The notes beneath the pieces are model-generated. The model was not told the DNA's origin. It worked only from the letters and a program-made list of their open reading frames with translations, and made no database searches. A stretch of 64,000 bases of DNA, from assembly GCA_024803745.1 (NCBI GenBank), contig JANJXV010000013.1, positions 12,012,501 through 12,076,500 of the forward strand, read 5' to 3'. Made by a program: the position numbers and the translations under genes. This DNA comes from Megascapheus bottae (Eukaryota > Chordata > Mammalia > Rodentia > Geomyidae). Shown here piece after piece: positions 11,296 to 21,300 of the stretch; position 1 is the stretch's first letter, and every line of letters starts with the position of its first letter.

Positions 11296-12104
11296 CCATA
11301 CAGTCTCTGTTTCTTTGATGTATAAAATAAGGTTCAAAGACAGCTAGCTGGTGGCCTGTCACTTAACAATTCAGTTGATGGACTCAAGGCAGAATCCCAG
11401 GCTCTTACACCTGGCCTGAAACTTTCCACTCTCAGGAAAGAGAGGGCAGCATGGCCTGGGGGGAAGGGGGAGAGGGCCTGGCAGCTGGCAGGCTCAGCAG
11501 GAAGGAGGAGCAGGAACACAGGTCAGGTACATTCCAGGAGAGCAGGATGACAGAGGCCCCCCTCCCAGCCTGGGCTGCATAGCAGGCACTTGTTCCACCT
11601 CAGGCAAGGAACCAGGGAAGGTCTTGCCCTGTGCAAACAGAAGGCTGTGGGAATTCAGGACAGAGGCTAAGCACTCAGAGAGAAAACTGGACTTGGGGCT
11701 GCAGAGCAGCTTTCTCTTGTCCCAGGACTCTCTGTAGGGGATTTCTGAGGAACTTGGCTGCTTCAGCAGCCCTGGGAGGTAGCTTGGGAGGAATCAATTC
11801 ATGTGAAGTAATACCATTAGTCTGGCTGGAAAGGGAGGGCTGGTGATGGGCTGGGCATGAGGGGAAGAGGCTGCTGTCTGAGGCTTGCTTGTCTGAGTGT
11901 CAAGTGCACAGTGCCTGAGCCACATATCTGTTAGCAAGCATTTCTGGGTCCTCTGAAGCCCACCCCAGGAAACCTCCAGTACCTACTTTTCCTGTTGCCC
12001 TGTGCTGGCCTCAGGGCTGGATAATTAGGCTATCCCTTTGGGGGTGAGGAGGGAGAGGAATGTCAGCAGTGCATACACTGAGTGGAATAGCGTGAGGCTG
12101 AAAG

Positions 12105-12108
<4 letters not shown>

Positions 12109-12169
<61 letters not shown>

Positions 12170-12184
12170 ACACACACACACACG
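12109..12184. repeat. Compound (CT)n/(CA)n microsatellite
   Basis: About 55 bases of CT directly followed by TTTTA and about 17 bases of CA. Confidence 0.98.
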
Positions 12185-12721
12185 AGTCTCCTCTCCTCCC
12201 ATCCTTACCTCATAAACTGAACTAAGCACTAAGCACTGCAGCATCCCCACCCCTGCCTGGCCTATTGCCATATTCCTTCTCTGGGGATCTCCAGGGACTC
12301 TCCACCTGCTGGAGCCTGTGGGAGCCTGATGGAGCACCTGGGGGCATCTTGAGGGTCCAACTCCTGTTTGGCATGTTGGGATGCCTCCAGAGGACTTGGC
12401 CTGCCATGGGGTAGTGCTGGAGGATGTGACCAGAAGAAGCTGGCTGGGAGCACCTCCCACCTGAGGTCAGGTACCACCACCATAGCCCGGTTGTGAGGAA
12501 GATAAGGGATCAGGCTCCAACCCCAAACCCCAGTCTGTACACATCCAGAACTCAATGTTCTGAGCCTGCCCTGTATCCCAAGACAGTGAGAATAGAACAG
12601 GCACAGTGGCCTCCTAGCACCAACCAGACATTGCTTCAAGAGTTTTCCAGTCATTCTCACTATTCTCTGGGAAGGAAGTGCTACCATTGCTTTTTGGTTG
12701 GGATAAAAAAAATAAACCATG

Positions 12722-12932
12722 GGGCCGGGAGTTTGGCCTAGTGGTTAAAGTGCTTGCCTAGCATGCATGAAGACCCGGGTTCGATTCCTCAGTACCACAT
12801 ACATAAAAAAAAAGTCTGAAGTGGTGCTGAGGCTCAAGTGGTAGAGCTCTATCCTTGAGAAAGTCCAAGGACAGTGCTCAGGCCCTGAGCTCAAGCCCAG
12901 GACTGGCAAAAAATAAAAATAAAAAAAAATAA
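12722..12932 (+). mobile_element. Dimeric ID-like (IDL-Geo type) SINE
   Basis: GGCCGGGAGTTTGGCCTAGT start, box-B-like GGGTTCGATTCC, right monomer TGAGGCTCAAGTGGTAGAGC, A-rich tail. Confidence 0.88.
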
Positions 12933-12954
12933 ACCATATGGCAAAAAATGCAGA

Positions 12955-13490
12955 TACTTCCAGTGTGTAGTTTCATGTTTGTTATGTGCATCTTGTAGTA
13001 TATTCACAAAGTTTTCACCCATTTCCTAGTTACTATAATCAAATTCCACATTTCCATCATCCTAATACCCCTCCATATGCACTGACAGTCACACCTCAGT
13101 TTATCTCAGCCTACCGCTTAATAATCCCAGCAATCCTTGACTACCACTGGCAACCATTAAACCACTTTCTGTCTCCATGGATTTGCCTGTTTTAGAAATC
13201 TCCTAATGGAATTTGCTTCTTTCCCTTAGCTCAATGCTTTGAAGGTTCATGCATGCTGTAGCATGTGTTAAGACTTCATTTCTTTTTATAGTTGAGTAAT
13301 ATTCCATGGGATGATAGCCCTCAGCTGATGGATATTTTGGATTGCAATGACTCACTGCTATGAATGCATTTTGGGGTGGACACATTTTTACTTCTTGTGA
13401 GGTAGAGTTGCTGGGTCATATGGTAACTTTTATATTTGACATTTTAAGGAAGTGCCAAACTATTTCCCAAAGTACCATTTTCCATTCCCA
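12955..13490 (+). mobile_element. L1 (old L1M-type) 3'-end fragment
   Basis: Contains 'gtagcatgtgttaagacttc', 'gagtaatattccatggg' and 'gctgggtcatatggtaac', classic words of old L1 3' ends. It is homologous to the fragment at 10915. Confidence 0.75.
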
Positions 13491-13509
13491 ATACATGATC
13501 ATCACTAGC

Positions 13510-13625
13510 CCTATTTTAGAGATGAGGAATCTGAAGCACAGAAAGACTTACCTACTTACCGAAAGTCATGCAGTACAGCCAGAATTCACACCCAGGCAGC
13601 TAGACTCCAGGGACCTCCCTCTAAC
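13510..13625 (+). mobile_element. MIR SINE relic
   Basis: Contains 'attttagagatgaggaatct', then 'cacagaaagactta' and 'gaattcacacccaggcag', the MIR core and 3' order. Confidence 0.75.
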
Positions 13626-13639
13626 CAAGGGCTTGGTGA

Positions 13640-13915
13640 ACTGAAAACATGGTCTCAAAATCTGACCTGCTGCCTATTTTTGTCCAGCTTGAAAGCTAAG
13701 AGGGTTTCTATATTTTTAAACAGTTAGGGAACAAAATCAAAACAAGGGTATCTTATGACATATGGAAATTATATGTGAGTCAAATTTCAGTGTCCATAAA
13801 TAAAGCTTTATTAGACACAGCCGCCCGCATTTATGGGTTGTCTGTGGCTGTTATAACTATAGCTGAGAGCTGGGTGTTTGCCACAGAGACCTGCAGAACT
13901 CAAGTGCTTCCTGTC
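13640..13915 (-). mobile_element. hAT-Charlie (MER5-like) DNA transposon relic
   Basis: Shows 'tcagtgtccataaataaagc', 'tttattagacacagcc' and 'gtctgtggctg', characteristic of non-autonomous Charlie elements of the MER5 type. The strand assignment is tentative. Confidence 0.6.
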
Positions 13916-14254
13916 TAGCCCTTAGGAAGCTCCTGCCCATCCCATTTCCTGCTCCCCTTTCTCTCTCTGAGCCTCAGTTTGTTCAGTTGTTAAGTGGGAT
14001 TAATACTTAGTGCCTGCCTACTTTAGGTAGCTGTGACAGTGATGTGAAGCAGGGATCTAAAACACCCATATAGTGCTTGCAGTGTTTAAATACTCAGCCC
14101 ATGTCATGTTTTAGGATGAAGTATTTATAAAATGTTTTTATGTACAGAGGGATTACAGTTACATAAGTCAGGTAAAGAGTACATTTCTTTAGACAGTGTC
14201 ACCCCTTGCTCTCTCTCAGTTTGGGATAAAGTATTTTTAAATGTTTGTTTTGAC

Positions 14255-14470
14255 CTAGCTACTCAGGAAGCTAAGATCTGAAGACTGAGGTTTGAAACCA
14301 GTCTGGGAAGAAAAGTCTTGAGACTTTTTTTTCCCTCCAGTTAACCAGCAAAATGCCTCAGGTGGAAATGTGGCTCAAGTGGTGGAATAGTCTTAAATAT
14401 GAGAAGTCAAGTGAAATTATGAGACCCTGAGTTCAAGCCCCAGTACCAGCACACACACACACACATACAT
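14255..14470 (+). mobile_element. Composite B1-like/Geo-type SINE with CA tail
   Basis: GCTACTCAGGAAGCTAAGAT, TGTGGCTCAAGTGGTGGAAT and GAGTTCAAGCCCCAGTACCA, ending in (CA)n at 14450-14466. Confidence 0.75.
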
Positions 14471-14707
14471 AGGTACACACACAAAATGCTTATTTTGAAA
14501 GTCTACTTTCTATTGCTAGTCTCTGTTCCAGTTATGGAGGAGACAACAAAGAATATATATAAAACAGAAAATCCTTGTCTTCAGAAAATTTAGAATGGGG
14601 TATGCAGGCAAAATAAGCCTGCATTATATTTGAGAACATGACTGAGAATAACAAACAGAATGTGGGCAGAAAGAAGATCCAGCTCAGCGTACAATCATCT
14701 GAGAAAT

Positions 14708-14805
14708 CTTGTTGTATCCCTGTAATCCCAGCACCCGGGAAGCTGAGGCAGGAGCACTGCCAGTTCAAAACCAGGCTAGGCTATAGACCCTATCTCAGAA
14801 CACAG
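14708..14805 (+). mobile_element. B1-like monomer SINE
   Basis: CCTGTAATCCCAGCACCCGG, GAAGCTGAGGCAGGAGCACT and CTAGGCTATAGACC. Confidence 0.75.
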
Positions 14806-15124
14806 AGAGAGGCTCATTGAGGAAAGGACATTTGAGCAAGACTGAAGAGAGTGAGCCATGCAGGTTTCTAAGGGAAGCACATTTCAGGCAGAGGAAACAG
14901 CAGCGTGCTGGGCAAGCATGAAGAGCATGGACCGGGTCAGTGTGTCTAGAGGAGTAGTACTAGGAAGGAGAGAGTCATGGGTGAGTGGCAGGGGACACAT
15001 CCTCATTCTGGTGACAGGACCGGCTTCAGGGCTTTGAGCAGAAGGTAATCCACCGTGACCAAGGCTCCAGTGACTCTTACAGTGCTCAGCCTGACTCCTC
15101 ACAGCCCTCTGTTTCTTCCTGCAG

Positions 15125-15301
15125 GACCAGCCAGGGGCCTCCATGGGCGCTTGAGGGCCGGGCGCCAGGGCTGCGGGCACGAGCATGGTGAGACACCAGC
15201 CACTGCAGTATTATGAGCCCCAGCTGTGCCTCTCCTGCCTCACGGGCATCTATGGCTGCCGCTGGAAGCGCTACCAGCGTTCCCATGATGACACCACACC
15301 G
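15125..15301 (+). CDS. GDPD5: GDPD5 coding exon 1 (5' UTR tail 15125-15184, CDS from 15185)
   Basis: The acceptor is a pyrimidine-rich tract ending GCAG at 15124; the donor is GTGAGC at 15302. The exon encodes residues 1-39, the cytoplasmic N-terminus with Cys15, Cys18 and Cys25. Because it opens with an acceptor, further 5' non-coding exon(s) must lie upstream. I could not place them. Confidence 0.95.
15143..15154 (+). promoter_or_regulatory. GDPD5: Minimal upstream ORF in GDPD5 5' UTR
   Basis: ATG GGC GCT TGA lies 30 nt before the main GDPD5 start, in the same exon. Its -3 base is T and +4 is G, a moderate context. The main ATG has A at -3 and G at +4, so leaky scanning or reinitiation is plausible. 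Confidence 0.5.
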
Positions 15302-18300
15302 GTGAGCTAACCTTGGATGAAGTCAGAGGGACCCTGTGGGCCCAGGGAGGTTATGAGGCTCGGGGCAGACGATAGCCTTTCTGGGTTCCAGTTTATCCCT
15401 CTATAAAATGGGCCCATGGTAACTCCTGGATTGCCCCAGGCCAGGTGGGCACAAAAAGGAGCTCATTCTACCAAGGATGTGGGGGTTTGTTAAAGGAGAT
15501 GCTGACAGAGGCCTGGGCAGGAAGGGTGACTGGAAGAAAGAAGCTCTCAGCTTCCTGGCAGAGCTGGAAGGTTGATGGGCAGGCAGGTGGCAGCAGGAGG
15601 GTGAGGCGGCAGGGCCCGGCCATCCTGGAGCCTGGAAGCTAGCAGTCATGGCCTGGCACCAGGGGTCCAGTCACCTGAGCCACCAGCCTGCCAGAGCTGA
15701 CAACAGGCCCTAAGCTGGATAAAAAGGGCCTCCTCAGTGCTGGGCTCCCCAACCATCCCCAATCCACACTCCCTTCCCTGGGGCCCTATTAGGCAGTGGA
15801 TCTAGTTTCTTTTCTGAAGGAATTCAATTCTCCAGTGGTGTTTATCTAAAAGCTTTGCTGCCTGGAGAACAGCTTCCCTCCTCCCTCCTGCTTGTCTGAA
15901 CAAAGAAGCCAGACTCCAATCTAGCCAGCCTCAAACCGGCTGGAGTGACCAAGAGGAGGTTGGAAGCTAAGTAGGCCAGCTCATCAGGGCATATGTCCAC
16001 CTATCTGTCCAGAGCACTGCACTGAGTCAGGAGCCTAGAATCATGACCCTGAATGGTACGAATTAGTGAACTCTGGAGTGGATAATGGCCTGATTCCTTA
16101 CCTAACATGAAGGAGGCCCATAGCCAGACTGAGGCACAAGAGAGGAAGAGGCCTGACCAGGGACACAGAGAAACCCCTGCAATCTTCTACCCTAGCACCA
16201 GCCTGGACTGGTCTCCCAAGATACCCTGTGGGCACCATGTGTGTTTTGTGGCCTTTCCCTCTGAGATGGGCAGGAATTCCCCACAGGGAGGAGGTGGTGG
16301 GCAAATGTGCAGTGGCACTGCTTCCTCTGGTATTCAGTTTCCCATGGACTGCCTTACCTGGGCACTGGAGGAGAAAACACAGCCCTCTCAAGAGCTGGCA
16401 TTAGACAAGCACTGTGCCAGCAGTGAAATGGCGGAGCCTGTCTTCTTCATCCCTCCTATGGAAGAAGGGCTCGATTAAAGAGACCAGCATTCTGTGGCCC
16501 TTGATTTAGCTCCACACCCCATTCTGACTGAGCTTTTGGTCCCCATCTTATGCTTGCTGAGAGCTGGTGCTACACTGTCCCTCTGGTCCTCTCCTTTTCA
16601 GTAGGCCATGGGAAAACAGAAGCTTGGGAAGGTAGTACCTAGATCAAGGCCACACAGTTGGGATGGGCAGAGCCTGGATCTGGCCCCAAGGGGTTCAGAG
16701 GCTGTGGGGCTAGGTGTGGGAAGGCAGCAGGAGCAAGAGAAAGGTAATAGAAGGTCAGATCTCACCAACAGAAAGCCTCCTGGCCATTAGGACAGACACT
16801 GGAGGAAGATAAATCTCTCAGGATGCCCCACAGCCTTCAGTGGTCCTAGGCTGGCTGTTTTGTGCCATGGAGTTAGAAAGTAGGCGAGCAGCACAGCACT
16901 CCTGGAGCGATGGCTAGGAGCTGGGGTGGGTGGTGCAGGCTGTGGGATGCCAGGGTCTGGGGCACCAGACATGGAGCCAGTGTTGAAGGAGAGGATGAGG
17001 CTACAAGCCAGGCTGGCTTGGAGAGGAGGAAGGTGACAGCCTTCTGTGGAAGGGTCTGAGCTCACCTCAGGTGACCCTAGGAGACTGTGCAGCTGAGAAG
17101 CTTCCTCAGCAGTCACTCAGCTCACTCTGCCCCTCCCCTGCTTGCACAAACATCTTTCCTCTCTTTTCCCTCTTTTCTCCTGTCTCCCATGCAAGAGCTG
17201 GACCAGGACAGTGAAGGACTATGGCTAGGCTCTCTGGCCAGGCACAGTGATAAGAACAGTGAACTGGTGTCTCAGAGGCAGGCTTAGTGCACAGCAGGGG
17301 CTTCCATAAATTTTACTGGACTGGCAAAGGCCAAGCTGAACTCTGGGGATGCTAATAGGGAGATACCTGCCCCGAAGGAGAGATCTCTGCAAGGGAAGGA
17401 CCATCACGGACCTGGTACCTCTCCTCACTCCCACCATCCCCTCCTCCTGCACCCCTAGACTCAGAAGCTAATCACTCGGAACCTCACCAGTGAAGTAAGG
17501 TGACAGACAAGCGGTGAGTCACTAAGTCAACCCCCTCCTCCGCACATGTGAGAATAATGGTAAAAGTGAATGTTTATTGAGTTCTTATACTGAGTGCAGG
17601 CCACAGTGGCCTGCGTGGTTTGCTCCAGAAATTGCTGTAATAGCCCTTTGGGTCGTGATTAATTGTGGGATATTTCACATAGGAAATCCTAGCAGACTTG
17701 TAGCTGGAGCCTCAGGAAGATGAGGCTGGAGGAAATCACATGTGTCTTGAGGATGCTGTGTCTACGTGACAGCTCATAGCGGGGCTTGGGAAGCCGAATG
17801 ATAGAGAGAGGGAGATAGGACAAGGCAGGGAGTATCCTCAGATGTCAGGCTGGGGTCTCCTAGTGGCTCTCTGGTCAGAATCTCGCCAGAGTACTCAAGA
17901 GGACTGGGGACAAGGAAGATGGTAGAAAGCTGGGGAGAATTCCCTCTATCCAGGCTGCTCTGCTTCTTCCCTTCCTGTCTCAAGATCACACACTGGACAG
18001 CCTACAAACAGGAAACTGGGCAGCAGAGAGGTGGAATGGCCTTTTCTCCTGCCCTGGGCTGGGTGCATGGAGGAGCCAGGCTGCAGGGGGCTGGCTCACT
18101 CAACAGCAAAGAAGGGAAGTAAGGCTTTTTATAACTGGGGATAATTAATTGGTTGTTGTCTGTGACTCATTACTCTAATACTGCCAATTAAGGACTTGGT
18201 AGGACAGAAGACTGTTCTGAGGCAGTCCCCACAGGGCTCCTTGAGTCTGCATGTCTACAGAGGCAGTTCAATGTCAAAACCAGCTGCCTTGTAGCAGGAA

Positions 18301-21300
18301 GGATTTGGGTCAGAGGCTTGGAGGAGCTTCTTTGCCAGAGACAATGAAGGAGCAGATTATGGTAGTCAGCTGTTCCGCTTGCCTTTTTGAAGGCTGTTTT
18401 GATTTTAATTGATCCCTTCCATCTTACAGATGGGGCTCAAAGAAGAGACATTTGTTTATTTAAATCAAAGGGCCAAAGGCACAGCTTGCTCTGCCCTCAC
18501 CACTCATACCCACAGCCTGCTGTCCGCTTTCTACTCTCCTGTTTCCATAGCTGGTGGTTGTGTCTGAGATGCATCAATCATTTATTCAATCAACAAACAC
18601 TTCCTGGTTCCTTCCCTGGGATCACAGGTGTATTAGATCTGGTTCTTCACAGGCTGGTGGATGGGCAGACATGCACTAACACACCCAGACCACCTGAGTG
18701 ATCATTTCCAAGCCCAGGGAAAGCTGAGAGTCAGCCCTATCTCCTCTGGATGGGAAGTGTTAAGAGCAGGCCGCCTGTGTATTTCTGTGTCTTATATTTG
18801 GGAACAGAAAGTAACTCAGCTGTGTGTGTGTGAGGCAAAGGTGCTTCCAGGAGGCCCTGATCCTTGTGGTAGTGCTAGACAGCAGGGCCTGGCAGGGAGA
18901 GCCAGGCTCAGACTGATGTGGGTTACATCATGGAGCATGCTCTGAGAGCCTTGGAGTGGAGTTGAGGAGGATCAAGGAGCCAGAAGAGAGGGGCCAAGGC
19001 CTCAAGGGCTGGGGTACGTGGGGATATAGGCCAGGGGAGAGATTCTACAAGGTGTCACCTCACATTTGCTAGGGTGCTCAGGGCACCTCCATCATCCCAT
19101 GATTTTCAGCCCGAATAGTGGAAGCCATTTCCAGAGAGGATAAAGACCATGTTGTGCCAACCATATTGTGCCCAGAGCAGCATGGGAAGCAGGAAGAGCA
19201 AACTCCGCTGCCTCCATCCAAGCTGCTTGTCTTCTGTGATGGAATCTAATGGGAGCCCCTCCTGCCAGGGCAGGGAGATGCCTGCTGGAGAGAAGTCCAT
19301 TCCCCACCTCCTCGGCCCCTGTCCCTCTATGCCAGCTCCCTGGGCCATGCCAGGCTTCTCCCCATTCCCTGCAGGGTTCCCTGCTTTGCCCCTCTGACAC
19401 TGTGCCTGCAGAGCTCCTTCTCTGCCCTGTCTTTCACTCACAGCAAAGATCCACACCCCTAACAAAAACAAGCCAGCTCTCCTCTGGTCCGGGTTTCCTG
19501 CCCCTCCTCTCCCTTCCCTCTCCCCTGAGCTTCTGCAGCACCTTGGGCCAGTGCTGGCTGGAGGGTTGTGATTTTTCAGGCCTCCCTCCAGAGTGGTATG
19601 AGTTGTTGAATATCCTGGGCCTGCACGCTGTGAGCCGGGCTCAGCGTTGGCAAGATTTACAGAGTAAGCCCCAGGAATGGTGACGGAGCAGGTGAGGCAC
19701 GCTGTGAACAAGGAAGCTGCTTAGGGGGTGCCTGCCATCTTGATGACTGCATGACTCCCCAGGCACTCCTGGGAATGGGGGCTCTGAGGAAGGCAACCAT
19801 GTGTGTGTGGATGGGTACAACTGCTTCTTTGCCCTAACTTCTAGGCCCTTAGCTGCAGTTGGGAAGTGAGTCACTGACTCAGCCTGTGGGACCTCCAAGC
19901 CACCCCTGAAGCTGGGATTGAATTCTGCAGGAGGGCCATTGGTAAGGGGGGGAATCCCCTATTTATTGTCCTGTCAACTTTGTAGGCTTGTGCCCACCAG
20001 GACACAGGGCAGGGAAGAGCAGATCCACTGAGGTCTTGGTGGTGAAGCCCCTTGGAGAAAGGCTTTGGGGTGTGACTGAATTTAGCCATATACAGTTAGG
20101 CACTGCTAAACAAGGAACTGCAGCCTGGACTCTTCCCAGTGTTCACCCAGGACTGACTGGGACTCTCTGGGCCTCAGCTCACGGGTTAAATGGAGGAACA
20201 GAGCCTCTTATGTACAAGAACCAGTGGGAAACCAGGGTGGTGTTCTCTTCTTGAATGTGATGAGAAATGGGACAGCGGGGGCAGGGGAGTGAGGAGGAGC
20301 CCCTGGGCTTTGTTTCCCCTCTTCTGAGATGGGCGTCTGCAATTCTTGCAGCCCTTCACAGATGATCCTCTGCCCTCCAGAAGGGAAGAGGAGGCCTGCA
20401 GGGTTAGGGCTGTGGCAGAGGAGGGGGCAGAGGATTTGTGGCTGCCATGAAGCTATGCTGCACTCTAGGGCCCTGTGGTTCACCCAGCCCCTCTCAGAAG
20501 GGCACTGACAGCACCTGGTATGCCCTGGCTTCACCAGTTGAGAAGAAACTATCCGGGAATTCTTGAACATCCATTTGAGGATGTGCATGTGAATTAGAGG
20601 GGCTGCAGCCTCCATCCTAGGGTCAGGGAAGGGTCTCTGAAGGGCTAGAAATAGTCCTTCCTTCCTAAGAGACCTCCCCCACCCCCTGCCCCCAGCTATT
20701 TCATGTCCAGGAGGTGGGCAGAGAGACCAGGAACTGCAGACTGAGCCCGATCCCACCCTCCTGCCTAATGAGTGGCTCCGAGTGCATCCCAAGGGCAGAC
20801 AGAGGCCTAATTGCCCAGCAGTCTGTAGCTCTGAGAAATAAATCCAGCCTCTTAGGCTGCCAAGAGCTGGCTGGGATATTCTAATAATCCCTTTCCCGCC
20901 TCTGCCCTAATGCCGCCATGTCTCGCAACCCTGCCTGGGCTGCCCTCACCCTCAAATCTCCCAGGTCGGAGCTAGGGTAATCCTTCCAGGGCCTGTCTAT
21001 CTCTCCCTCCCAGGAGCTCCTGCACCCTCTCTTGCCCACATTTCCCAGGCCTTTCTCATGCATCAGGCCTCCCATTTGGAACTCAGTGAGTGGGGAACAG
21101 TGTTTAAAGGAGCAGGTGTTCAGATGGGGTTGGTAAGTAGGCAGACTCCCTTCATTTTCTCCTTCCCAGGCCAAGGACATGAATGGGCCCTGAAACCCCA
21201 AAACAGAGTTTAGACCACAGGGGAGGCATTGGAGGCTGCCCAGCTGGGTGAGAAGCCATGCCAGGCAGAGGCAGCACACAGGGGAAGGGCAGCATAGGTC

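Larger units (their letters stand above)
1..15124 (+). other. GDPD5: Non-coding region upstream of GDPD5 coding exon 1 (5' intron, inferred)
   Basis: No exon could be recognised here. Since coding exon 1 has an acceptor, at least the 3' part of this stretch is 5'-UTR intron. Content: SINEs of both families, MIRs, three L1 3'-end fragments, a MER5-like relic, a solo LTR and a CT/CA microsatellite, with unique DNA between. Confidence 0.75.

Noticed and set aside
12038..12220. Ser/Leu, Arg/Glu and Thr/His repeat proteins over microsatellites (also at 47.6, 53.9 and 60.2 kb)
   Set aside because: Translations of CT and CA dinucleotide repeats, not genes.
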